A DNA stretch of 24,188 nt from Phycisphaerales bacterium UBA1845 (GTDB lineage: Bacteria; Planctomycetota; Phycisphaerae; UBA1845), in contig DDIR01000016.1 in NCBI GenBank assembly GCA_002338715.1, positions 41,826-66,013 of the forward strand, read 5' to 3'. A program made the position numbers and the translations under genes. Position 1 is the first letter of the stretch. Each line of letters begins with the position of its first letter. Of the stretch, positions 10,279 to 17,775 are shown in pieces. A model generated the notes under the pieces. That model searched no databases. It saw only the letters and a program-made list of their open reading frames with translations, and was not told the DNA's origin.

Positions 10279-10582
10279 TTGAGTGTCTGTTGCTCCTCAG
10301 GTGGAACGCAATTCCCCGGAACTGTTTCATTGGGGGCCGATAAGTATAGCGATTCAATTGCCGGTGTCCTAGGGCTGTCATGGCAGTTAAACGCGCATTG
10401 GGATTGCAGACGGAATCGAATTTGCGATAGTGCGGTATCGCCCACTAGACTGGGTGAAGATCGTGCCTGCGAGGTAGGCGATGGGATTCGCGTGGCGGAT
10501 CATTAGAAGGTGACAACGTTTGCAATATTCGGCGCCCAAGTTGCGTCGATGCGAGCGGCAGTAGAGTTAGGAAAAGTAAGTC
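10279..10582. other. Divergent intergenic region, GDH2 / PPi-PFK
   Basis: 304 bases between the divergent starts. It holds the minus-strand promoter at 10343-10370. For the plus strand there is a fair ribosome site (TAGGAAAAG, 10568-10576) ahead of the phosphofructokinase ATG and a small stem GCCT...AGGC near 10468. A weak plus-strand promoter candidate (TTGCAG, 16 bases, GATAGT, near 10415-10440) is too poor to call. No ORF is supported. Confidence 0.6.
10343..10370 (-). promoter_or_regulatory. Sigma-70-type promoter for the second GDH gene
   Basis: On the minus strand AGGACA (10370-10365), a 16-base spacer and TATACT (10348-10343; five of six consensus bases) form a plausible -35/-10 pair. 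The start would fall near 10336, giving a leader of roughly 58 bases. It has no sigma-54 character, so the two GDH genes appear to be under different sigma factors. Confidence 0.5.
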
Positions 10583-11995
10583 ATGGCGGCAAAGACATTG
10601 GGAATCATTGTCGGTGGTGGACCTGCGCCGGGAATCAACGGCGTCATTGGCGCCGCATCGATCAACGCGATCAATCACGGCTTTGAGGTACGCGGTTTTT
10701 ACGACGGGTTCCGCTGGCTGACGTCGAATCAATTCGATCTTGAGCGGAACAGCGTTCCCTTGCGCATCCCCGATGTTGCCCGCATTCACTTCGATGGCGG
10801 ATCGATTTTGCGCACGTCGCGCACCAGTCTGCTCGACAAGTCCACCGTCAGCGAGTCAGCCAAGGTCATTGCCGACCCGGAATGCGTCAAGAACGTGCTG
10901 GCCAACCTTGAGAAAGCCCGCGTCACCCACCTGATGACCATCGGCGGCGACGACACGGCTCTGAGTGCGCGGTTCCTAGCCGAGGCGGCTGGCGGACGCA
11001 TCCGCGTTTCCCATGTGCCCAAGACGATCGACAACGACCTTCCGCTGCCGAGCGATTTGCCGACGTTTGGTTTCAACACGGCCCGACACCTCGGCTCTGC
11101 GTTGGTGGCGAATTTGATGGAAGATTCCCGCACCACGTCGCGGTGGTATTTCGTCGTCGCGATGGGACGCAATGCCGGGTTCCTCGCGTACGAAATCGGA
11201 AAAGCGGCTGGGGCGACGCTTAGCGTGATTCCGGAAGAGTTGCCCGAGCGTGCGACGGTTTGCGATGTCGTTGATATTCTCGAAGCCGCAATCTTGAAGC
11301 GCCGCGCGATGGGCCGCCCTGATGGCGTGGCTGTCATTGCCGAAGGCGTCGCGTTCAAGTTTGGCGACGTTGAAGAATTGCGAAAGATCCTCGGCCGCGA
11401 CGTGCCGGTTGATGCAGCCGGTCATCCGCGACTGTCTGAGTTTCCGCTCGATCAGATTCTTAAGGATGAGGTGAAGAAACGCTTCGACGAACGCGGCGAT
11501 TCGATCACGATCGTTTCAGAGACACTCGGATACGAACTGCGCTGTGCCCGGCCCACACCGTTCGACATGGCCTACTGTCGCGACCTTGGATTTGGGGCGG
11601 TTGCGTTGCTGTTGGAAGATGAGCGGACCACGGCGGGGGTCATGGTGGCTGTCCAGGGCGGTGATTTGAAAGCCGTCCCCTTCCAGCAGATGATCGACCC
11701 GGTGACGAACCGGACCCAGGTGCGACAGGTGGATCTGACGTCAACGCCCTATCGCGTTGCCCGCTCGTACATGATTCGGTTGGAGCAGGGTGATTTCGAT
11801 TCACCCGAATCGTTGGCGGCGATCGCCAAGCAAGCCCGCATGACGCCCGAAGAATTTTCCAAACGCTACAAATCCGTTGTGGATCAGGCGGTCCTCAAAC
11901 TCAAGACATCGATCGCCCACAGTCAGGTGGTGCATGTCGTGGATGAGCCGATCGAATCGCATCGGTCGGATTCTTCTTCGCTTCTGCCGATGTGA
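10583..11995 (+). CDS. Pyrophosphate-dependent 6-phosphofructokinase
   Basis: A 470-residue protein that phosphorylates fructose-6-phosphate to fructose-1,6-bisphosphate. It has the PFK phosphate loop GGGPAPGINGVI (11-22), GGDD (121-124), PKTIDND (146-152) with catalytic D150 and D152, GFNTARHLGSAL and MGRNAGFLA. Two residues mark the phosphoryl donor: Asp124 (GGDD instead of the GGDG of ATP enzymes) and Lys147 before TIDND (Gly in ATP enzymes). This pair is the accepted signature of PPi use, which makes the step reversible. The ATG at 10583 follows a fair ribosome site. The last 73 bases overlap the 3' end of the convergent membrane-protein gene. The C-terminal ~30 residues are Ser-rich and probably disordered. 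Confidence 0.95.
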   Translation: MAAKTLGIIVGGGPAPGINGVIGAASINAINHGFEVRGFYDGFRWLTSNQFDLERNSVPLRIPDVARIHFDGGSILRTSRTSLLDKSTVSESAKVIADPECVKNVLANLEKARVTHLMTIGGDDTALSARFLAEAAGGRIRVSHVPKTIDNDLPLPSDLPTFGFNTARHLGSALVANLMEDSRTTSRWYFVVAMGRNAGFLAYEIGKAAGATLSVIPEELPERATVCDVVDILEAAILKRRAMGRPDGVAVIAEGVAFKFGDVEELRKILGRDVPVDAAGHPRLSEFPLDQILKDEVKKRFDERGDSITIVSETLGYELRCARPTPFDMAYCRDLGFGAVALLLEDERTTAGVMVAVQGGDLKAVPFQQMIDPVTNRTQVRQVDLTSTPYRVARSYMIRLEQGDFDSPESLAAIAKQARMTPEEFSKRYKSVVDQAVLKLKTSIAHSQVVHVVDEPIESHRSDSSSLLPM

Positions 11996-12678
11996 TTGCG
12001 CGGGTTGGTCGTGTGGTTGGCTTGGTGTGCGCTTTGAATGCGGGCCCAGTGGCGCACCAATCCATACACGGGTAAGAACATCACGATGGTGACGAACGCA
12101 TTGAGCCCCAACAGATAGAAGGGCCCATTGCTGTTTCGATTGGTCCAATTCCAGAACCAATGCTCCCACGCGATTCGCACGCCAAATGCGTAGTTGATGT
12201 TGTGCGCCGGCAACAAGAACACGCGACACAAACACGTCAAGAACAGATACGTCGCGATCGCGATGAGCAGCGCTTCTTTCGGATGGAGCGGTTTTGATCG
12301 AACCGCGATAACGAGCAATGGGATCAGGTAAAAGTGGTGGGCGGTTGCGATCCAGACCAGCGCGTTGGCGTTGATCAGGTAGGTGCCGAGTCCCATCGGA
12401 AACGAACCGGTAAGCATCCAGGAAATGCAGTCGTAAAGCCACAAACTGTGCAGCACCAGCAGTTCGATGAGGGCGGCAGTAACCAGTGCGGGCTTTCGCG
12501 CGAGGAAACCGCAAGCCGTCGTCAGCAGTCCGACGTGCGACATCCACAGGATGTCATCCGGTTGGCCAATCTTGATCTTGATGCCGACAACCAGTGCGAA
12601 GTGAACGAGCAGCAAGGCGCCCAGAATGCGGGACGCGATTTGAGTGGGTGGGCCGACCTTGGTTCCGAGGGGGATCAC
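11923..12678 (-). CDS. Polytopic membrane protein, unknown function
   Basis: A 251-residue protein I do not recognise. It has about six or seven hydrophobic segments, for instance ILGALLLVHFALVVGI, LLTTACGFLA, ALVTAALIELLVLHSLWLY, NANALVWIATAHHFYLIPLL, LIAIATYLFLTCLCRVFLL and LLGLNAFVTIVMFLPVYGLV, and a hydrophilic Ser/Arg-rich tail. Several His, Trp and Asp residues lie in or next to membrane segments (WMSHVG, LHSLWLYDCISW, TAHHFYL). Its ATG overlaps the stop of the pseudopilin gene (ATGA at 12675-12678), so translation of the two is probably coupled. The last 73 bases overlap the end of the phosphofructokinase gene on the other strand, so the exact C-terminus is constrained by both genes. 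The hydrophobic pattern and the coupled start make it a real gene. Confidence 0.7.
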   Translation of the reverse strand: MIPLGTKVGPPTQIASRILGALLLVHFALVVGIKIKIGQPDDILWMSHVGLLTTACGFLARKPALVTAALIELLVLHSLWLYDCISWMLTGSFPMGLGTYLINANALVWIATAHHFYLIPLLVIAVRSKPLHPKEALLIAIATYLFLTCLCRVFLLPAHNINYAFGVRIAWEHWFWNWTNRNSNGPFYLLGLNAFVTIVMFLPVYGLVRHWARIQSAHQANHTTNPRNHIGRSEEESDRCDSIGSSTTCTT

Positions 12679-13196
12679 GATCCGAATCCGCCGCCCCCGC
12701 CCCCCGAGTAGTTTCCGAGTGACGCTTCGTTCGAATCATTGACCTCATTGTAAAACGCCTGGGTGGCGGCTGATGACCCTTGATCGGCGACGCGCGCCCG
12801 TACGATTCCCTCTGCCGGGTTGTACCAGAATGCGCCGCCGATGCCCGCTTTCAAGACTTTGTTGGTCGGATGCGATTGGCCGGCCGCACTTTCGACCTCA
12901 ACGTTGGCCACTCCAAAGGAATTTTCCGGGTGCTCGGGCCCAATGCCGCTTGCAAACCAGGTGCTGTCGATTGATGACGGGTATTCGCCCGTCGGTGACT
13001 TCTGCCTTGCGAGTTCGATCCGATCCTCCAAGACGTCAAGCGTGGTTTGCAGCGTGGATCGAACCGACTGGTGCGACGCGTCGGAAAACTGTGGCACAAC
13101 GATGGCCGCAAGTATCCCGAGGATGATCACGACAATGAGAACTTCGACCAGCGTGAACGCATGGCGAGGATTGGTTGGCCCGCGTTGCATAGACAT
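12675..13196 (-). CDS. Type II secretion-type pseudopilin / prepilin-like protein
   Basis: A 173-residue protein with a class III signal: a short positive leader (MSMQRGPTNPRHA) followed by FTLVEVLIVVIILGILAAIVVPQF. Prepilin peptidase would cut between A13 and F14, leaving an N-methyl-Phe; Glu18 is the conserved Glu+5. Position -1 is Ala instead of the usual Gly. The hydrophobic stem continues into a helix and a small globular domain (WYNPAEGIVRARVAD), as in GspG-like major pseudopilins, and ends in a Gly-run and FGS. No other secretion or pilus gene is near, as is common for scattered pseudopilins in planctomycetes. The frame is open to 13259, but I chose the ATG at 13196, which has GGAG just upstream; a second ATG at 13190 is possible. 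Confidence 0.87.
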   Translation of the reverse strand: MSMQRGPTNPRHAFTLVEVLIVVIILGILAAIVVPQFSDASHQSVRSTLQTTLDVLEDRIELARQKSPTGEYPSSIDSTWFASGIGPEHPENSFGVANVEVESAAGQSHPTNKVLKAGIGGAFWYNPAEGIVRARVADQGSSAATQAFYNEVNDSNEASLGNYSGGGGGGFGS

Positions 13197-13365
13197 ATCA
13201 CTCCGCGAAATCGGCTGATTCTTCGTACGACTTACGAAATCTATCGACATGGGGAACATGCCTGTCCAGTACGATTCTTCCGAGATCGCACGTCTTCATT
13301 TGGGCAGGTCAGATAACTTCAGGATCGCGTTATTGGCCCGTCCGGGTATGGGGTGAATCATGCCA

Positions 13366-13405
13366 GACGGCTCCGAACGAGAAACTGCGATCGTTCGAAG
13401 CCGTC
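13366..13405. other. Long 15-bp stem-loop between parA-like gene and pseudopilin
   Basis: GACGGCTCCGAACGA (13366-13380) and TCGTTCGAAGCCGTC (13391-13405) pair along 15 positions with one mismatch, around a 10-base loop. On the minus strand it lies 84 bases after the ParA stop and about 170 bases before the pseudopilin start. In the minus-strand RNA the odd pair is G-U, so the fold is slightly better in that direction. No T-run follows, so it is not a simple intrinsic terminator; an mRNA end-protecting hairpin or a protein-binding site are alternatives. I see nothing else in 13197-13489. Confidence 0.65.
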
Positions 13406-13489
13406 ACGCCTGAAGGAGGAATTTCGTGGCGTCCGTCTCCCGTTTGGGGCGGATGCGATGTCTTGTGCACACGATTGTGCGCGTTGGTC

Positions 13490-14902
13490 TTAAGCGGTTG
13501 TCGGCGTCTTTGCCGATCGCATCATCTGGCGATCGCTGACGTTGACGATGGAATTCCACTCGCCGTACTGATTGGTTTCGATTTCCGGGTTGGACTTGTC
13601 GTGCGACCATCGACCATCCACCACGACACGATAGCGATAGCGACCGGGATCGAGCTTGAGCAACACTTCGAAGTCTTTGCCCACGCGCCGCATCGGTGTG
13701 GTGTGCGGCATCCAATCGTTGAAATCGCCAGCCAACTGAACCTCGTGCGCGTCGTCACCGTGCAGGCGGAACAACATGCCCTCCGGTGTTTGCATGACGC
13801 CGTAAATGCTTTCGATTTTCCGATCGATTTCTTCCGGCGTTGAAGGGCGACTTGCGGGCGCGGGCGAACTTGCAACCGGCGCGCTGTTGGTCGACGCGGA
13901 CGGTGCGGCTTGTACCGGTTTCGCCGGCGACGCTTTCATCGGTGCGCCTGCTATCGGATTCGGGTTGGCCACCGGATTCTGCTTGGCCACCGGTTGGGCG
14001 GCTGGCTGCGGCTGGTCTGCCGGTTTTTTCTGTTCGCCTTCTTTGATAAGGCTGGCCGTCGTGGCGAGCAGTTGGTCGGCTTCTTTGGCCATCCGCTCGG
14101 CTTGGGCAAGAATCGTTTCTGCCGGCGTGACGGAAGCTTCTACCGTCATCATTTCGCGGGCGAGTTTCAAGAAGTCGCGGGCGCCCATGCTGTTTGGGGC
14201 GAACTCGGTGATGGGTTGTCCGTAGCTGGCGCCTTCCTTCAACTTCGTGTTGAAGTTGATGATGGTATCGAACATGACGTTGCCGAAGCGCTTGCGCAGC
14301 TCAGCCAGGATTTCGCGGGCGAGCTTGGTGCGGATGTCGTACTGGTTCGCAAGCACGCGGACTTTGCGCGAGGTGTTCTGCTGGCGTTCGATATCGTGGA
14401 TTGTCTGCAGCTGCTGCGTGAGCCCGTGCAGCGCGAAGTACCCGGTGTCGACGGGGATGATGATATCGTCAGCCGCGTGGATCGCATTGCGCGTCAGCAA
14501 GCCGACGTGCGGTGGGCAATCGATGATGATGTAGTCGTACTTGTTGTCCACGCTCTTGAGCATGTCGCGCAGCAAGGTGTCGGGAATGTTCTTGCTGGTA
14601 AACGAAAGCTCGATGCGCGAAAGATCGAGACGCGATGGCGCAAGATCAAAGTTCGGCGTGATCTGCCAGCGGATGCGCTCGATGTCGATCGTTTCACCCT
14701 TGTGCTGACCGAGCATGCAATCAAGCACGCTCAAATCGATCTGCTCTTCCGGAACCGCAAGACCCAAAGCGCAGTGGCCTTGGGGATCCATATCGACGAG
14801 TAGAACGCGGCGCCCTTCGCGGGCAAGCATAGCCGACAAGTTAATGGCGATGGTGGTCTTGCCACATCCGCCCTTCTGATTCGCAACGGCAATGGTTCTC
14901 AT
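13490..14902 (-). CDS. ParA-family ATPase fused to an AMPK-beta-type glycogen-binding domain
   Basis: A 470-residue two-module protein. Residues 1-~250 are a complete ParA/MinD ATPase: deviant Walker A KGGCGKTT with signature Lys10 and Lys15, LLVDMDPQGH, and Walker B YIIIDCPPHVG. Then come a helical segment (PAETILAQAERMAKEADQLL), a Pro/Ala-rich linker (~300-355) and a C-terminal module at ~376-455 that aligns with the AMPK beta glycogen-binding domain (CBM48 type): GDFNDW, YRYRVVVDGRWSHD, EWNSIVNV. Sugar contacts of rat AMPK beta1 W100, K126, W133 and N150 correspond to W397, R425, W432 and N450, so binding looks intact. No parB or mcdB-like partner is adjacent. I chose the ATG at 14902 (MRTIAVANQKGG) as in ParA proteins; an in-frame ATG at 14992 would add 30 residues. 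Positioning of glycogen granules is a hypothesis. Confidence 0.9.
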   Translation of the reverse strand: MRTIAVANQKGGCGKTTIAINLSAMLAREGRRVLLVDMDPQGHCALGLAVPEEQIDLSVLDCMLGQHKGETIDIERIRWQITPNFDLAPSRLDLSRIELSFTSKNIPDTLLRDMLKSVDNKYDYIIIDCPPHVGLLTRNAIHAADDIIIPVDTGYFALHGLTQQLQTIHDIERQQNTSRKVRVLANQYDIRTKLAREILAELRKRFGNVMFDTIINFNTKLKEGASYGQPITEFAPNSMGARDFLKLAREMMTVEASVTPAETILAQAERMAKEADQLLATTASLIKEGEQKKPADQPQPAAQPVAKQNPVANPNPIAGAPMKASPAKPVQAAPSASTNSAPVASSPAPASRPSTPEEIDRKIESIYGVMQTPEGMLFRLHGDDAHEVQLAGDFNDWMPHTTPMRRVGKDFEVLLKLDPGRYRYRVVVDGRWSHDKSNPEIETNQYGEWNSIVNVSDRQMMRSAKTPTTA

Positions 14903-15380
14903 GGGTTGCTGAGGCTTTTGGCCATCCGTAGCGAGGCGAGTGTTCGTTTCAGAGATGCCGACAAGCTCGCCTCCTGCTGCTCGCCGATACATCTTCGCCT
15001 ATTCCAAGCTCTTGATTGGTATGGGGTTTCTTAAAGCTGAAACCGCATTTTTGCCAAAACGCACTGGTAACATTGGCAACATGGTTACTATCGGTTCCCA
15101 GTGTTGGCAGACTCCACTTTACGTCCCCGAACGCTGTTTGCAAGTACATTATCGGCCTTTACTTAGGGTCAATGTTTTCACATGGTCGCCCGCGGCTACA
15201 ACTTCGGTGCGAACCTTCCGAGTTCCATATTCACCCAAGCCGAATCTATGCCGATTGCACAGCGGTGGGCAGCGCGTTTTTCGCTGCGCCCAATGAGGTC
15301 AACGCGGGGACCGTCCGCCCCAAGGGTTGGGCAAGCGCCCGCGTGATCCCAGGTACCGTTTACAGCATCCAACAGGTGTC
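14903..15380. other. Intergenic region with inverted repeats, divergent parA-like / lipoprotein
   Basis: About 480 bases without a supported gene. Inverted repeats near the ParA side are GGTTTC-N8-GAAACC (15025-15044); TGCCAA...TTGGCA (~15053-15080); and TGGTAAC...GTTACTA (~15065-15090, one mismatch). The half-sites GTTTC/GAAAC recall parS, but the spacing is wrong for the standard TGTTTCACGTGAAACA site. They could be operators for the ParA-type gene. A further GC-rich stem (15267-15291) lies closer to the lipoprotein start. No convincing sigma-70 promoter was found for either gene. Confidence 0.45.
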
Positions 15381-16541
15381 ATGATGTTCAATCGAATTTG
15401 TCGTCGAAGTCTCGCCTTTGCCCTTTGTGTGTGGGCGATCACCATGTCCAGCGCGTGTTTTACCGCACAACCCAGTGCTTCGACCCGGGCGGTCTCGGCG
15501 TTTCGCATTGAAAACGCGACAGCCAGCCCCGTGCAGATCATGGTCGAGGTGCTCGATGAGGATGGCAACATCCTCGACGTGGGCGGTGGGTTCGGCGCGG
15601 TGAGCATCCCTGTCGTGACGGTGTCGCCCGGCAGCGTTTCGTTCTCGACGCTTCAACCGGTCGGTGCCGCGGCGGCTGCCTTGGGCAATTCGTCGAGCGA
15701 TGGTGGAACGGGTGAAGATGCGGTGGGGTCGCCATTGGCGATCGGATCGCAGGCGAACGTGCGCGTTCCGGGCTTTTCGATCAGCGAAGGGTACCTGGCC
15801 TGCGGCGAGGCGATCCGCATCACCGGTCAGATCGCGTCGAGCGAAACCACGGTCAGCTTCTCGGGTGACGGTACCGGTACGTTTGGTTTCGACGAAGGCA
15901 GTGTGGGCGATTCGGGCGAACGCTTTCTCGTGCGGACGGTTCACTTCGGTTGCGGTGACAGCGTGGTGATTCGCGTGGACACCGATGGCGAAGGCGTGGG
16001 GGCTGACGCGAACCAGCGAGCCACCGGTGAACTCGCGGTGGTGGGGTCCGGACAGGGTTCGCCGTTTGATCCGATCGTTGATCCTGGAACCGGTGGCGAC
16101 GGTGATGGCGATACGCCGGCAGTCTCGACTGACATCACGATTCAAATTGCCAACGAAGGCAGCGTGATCTCGACGTCGATCGTGACGCTGAATACCGGGG
16201 TGGATGAGCAGGAATTTACGGTAACCGTTCCGCCCGGTGCACAGACCGAAGGTGCGTTCGATTGCGGAACGCAGTTCACCATATCAGCCAGCTATCCCAA
16301 TCCGGAAACCCCGGAAGACATGGAATCCGAAGCGCTGGTGATTCTTTCGGGTGACGGTACGGGTTCACCCGGTTTCGACGAAGTCAGCGTGTCGAGGCAG
16401 GGCGAGCGCATCCTCGTCGTCGGTACCCACGTCAACTGCGGCGACACCATTCTCGTCACGCTCGACGATGACGTAGCCCCCATCGGATTTCAAGGCATCG
16501 GCGTGCTAAGCGGAACGGTGGAAGTGATCCCTGCGGAGTGA
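15381..16541 (+). CDS. Probable lipoprotein with an internally duplicated domain
   Basis: A 386-residue exported protein that I do not recognise. The N-terminus has basic residues (NRICRRS), a hydrophobic stretch and SSAC with Cys26, an acceptable though not ideal lipobox (Ser at -3). The mature part consists of two related units of about 160 residues. SGDGTGTFGFDE...GERFLVRTVHFGCGDSVVIRV (from residue 161) recurs as SGDGTGSPGFDE...GERILVVGTHVNCGDTILVTL (from residue 323), 162 residues apart; each unit also has an earlier Cys-Gly (YLACGEAI, AFDCGTQF). The two Cys per unit may form a disulfide. A Gly/Asp linker (DPGTGGDGDGD) lies between them. The frame is open from 15327, but the ATG at 15381 has AGGTG upstream and starts the signal peptide. 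It converges with the next gene, with a 3-base gap. Confidence 0.8.
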   Translation: MMFNRICRRSLAFALCVWAITMSSACFTAQPSASTRAVSAFRIENATASPVQIMVEVLDEDGNILDVGGGFGAVSIPVVTVSPGSVSFSTLQPVGAAAAALGNSSSDGGTGEDAVGSPLAIGSQANVRVPGFSISEGYLACGEAIRITGQIASSETTVSFSGDGTGTFGFDEGSVGDSGERFLVRTVHFGCGDSVVIRVDTDGEGVGADANQRATGELAVVGSGQGSPFDPIVDPGTGGDGDGDTPAVSTDITIQIANEGSVISTSIVTLNTGVDEQEFTVTVPPGAQTEGAFDCGTQFTISASYPNPETPEDMESEALVILSGDGTGSPGFDEVSVSRQGERILVVGTHVNCGDTILVTLDDDVAPIGFQGIGVLSGTVEVIPAE

Positions 16542-16553
16542 GAATTAACTCCG
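16534..16553. other. Inverted repeat at a convergent gene junction
   Basis: CGGAGT (16534-16539) and ACTCCG (16548-16553) form a perfect stem around 8 bases that hold the stop codons of both converging genes. It could act as a weak bidirectional end signal. The stem is short and there is no T-run on either side. Confidence 0.35.
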
Positions 16554-17546
16554 GCGCAACACCCTGGTTGAGTTTCTGCGCCAGCGTACGCACATTCCGC
16601 CGATAGACAGCAACGCCAAACACGAGGGTTCCGGAATTGCAGCGGCAACCCGAAAGCCCATTAGAAAAAGGGCCTGCTCGCCGTATAAATCAAAAGCAAG
16701 CCGACTATCGGACGACAGGGAGATGGCTTGGTTGTTGAATGACCCGCCACGCTGCGCGCGCGAATATGGCTCTGCATATTGTCCATCGAGATAAGGGCTT
16801 TCCACCCACTCGTACGCGTTGCCCATCATGTCATAAGTGCCGTTGAGTTCCTCGCTGCCGCTTCCAACATTCCAAGGGCCGCGAGGATCCAAGGCATAAC
16901 CGCCATCATAGTAATTCCAGCCCGTTCCACTGACGCCATCGCCTTGATGCAGCGATTCACCCACCCTCGTTGCGTACGTCTGAATGGTTGAGCCATTCCA
17001 ATATGCGGCTTTGACCCATTCATCTTCCGTCGGGAGGAAATAGAACGCATCCTTGTGTCGTATGAGATTGGTCCCGTTGTCCGCTTCGGCACTGGTCCAT
17101 AACGATACCGAGTAGTCGGTTTCACCTTGGGTCCCTGTAAATCGGTACGCCGGGTGGTGTCCGGTGCTAGTGTTAAGCCAATTCGTGAATTGTGCGGCTT
17201 CGTACCAAGTGATCTTGTTCACGGGCAAGTCTTCACCGACGTAGTATTGGTCGTCATCGTATGCGTAGGTCGGTGTGCCTGTGATCGGGACTCCAAGCGA
17301 ATCCTTGAAACCATTCCATTGGCCTTGCGTGACTTCAAACGTGCCGATTCGAAAGTCATGGCCAGGATCGGTAAAAGTTTTGGACTGTCCAATGTTCGTT
17401 TCGTTGGCTCCACTGGCATCGCCGGTAATCGAAACAAAGTCGATTTCGATTTGACCCGACACGGTTGGAAATGTGTCGGCCGCAGCACCGGATGCGACCA
17501 TCATGCATCCGACAATAAGGGCGCTGATCGTGGTTGTGTAACGCAT
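16545..17546 (-). CDS. SUMF1-fold (formylglycine-generating enzyme-like) PEP-CTERM protein
   Basis: A 333-residue exported protein: signal peptide (MRYTTTISALIVGCMMVASGAAA), then an FGE-sulfatase/SUMF1 domain with FEVTQGQWNGFKDS, LPVNKITWYEAAQFTNWL, YFLPTEDEWVKAAYW, GTYDMMGNAYEWVE, RGGSF and MGFRVA. The end IPEPS (304-308), a short hydrophobic stretch and an Arg-rich tail form a PEP-CTERM sorting signal for exosortase. The two catalytic Cys of true formylglycine-generating enzymes (C336/C341 in human SUMF1) correspond here to Asn272 and Leu277, so sulfatase maturation is unlikely. C-type-lectin-like binding or a surface role is inference. I chose the ATG at 17546, preceded by GAGGGAG at good spacing, over an in-frame ATG at 17573. 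The 229 bases beyond it hold no supported gene. Confidence 0.87.
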   Translation of the reverse strand: MRYTTTISALIVGCMMVASGAAADTFPTVSGQIEIDFVSITGDASGANETNIGQSKTFTDPGHDFRIGTFEVTQGQWNGFKDSLGVPITGTPTYAYDDDQYYVGEDLPVNKITWYEAAQFTNWLNTSTGHHPAYRFTGTQGETDYSVSLWTSAEADNGTNLIRHKDAFYFLPTEDEWVKAAYWNGSTIQTYATRVGESLHQGDGVSGTGWNYYDGGYALDPRGPWNVGSGSEELNGTYDMMGNAYEWVESPYLDGQYAEPYSRAQRGGSFNNQAISLSSDSRLAFDLYGEQALFLMGFRVAAAIPEPSCLALLSIGGMCVRWRRNSTRVLRRS

Positions 17547-17775
17547 TGCCGTCTCCCTCGATTTCTCTATCACATCCGTTCAGTAATCGAATTCATAGCT
17601 GGATATCGGCTGAGTGTCGCATTCACAGTTTCAAACCGCTCACTGCGGCCACCTGCCATAAAGCTCCCCTTGTGTGGTCGGCAGAACGCGTCGTGCATCT
17701 GTAGCGCGATTGACCTACATCGCGACGAACATATTGAGAAGGCACTCCCGCGCGGATGGTGCAAGCGCCACCAGG

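Noticed and set aside
13222..13238. Inverted repeat TTCGTA-N5-TACGAA upstream of the pseudopilin start
   Set aside because: Could be an operator, but a six-base arm is easily met by chance in this window and no promoter is seen beside it.
15025..15044. parS centromere site next to the ParA-type gene
   Set aside because: The half-sites GTTTC and GAAAC are present, but the spacer is 8 bases where the parS consensus has 4, and no parB is nearby; kept only as a possible operator.
15267..15291. GC-rich hairpin GGGCAGCG...CGCTGCGCCC before the lipoprotein gene
   Set aside because: The stem needs a two-base bulge and no T-run follows; not a terminator, and no riboswitch pattern is recognised.
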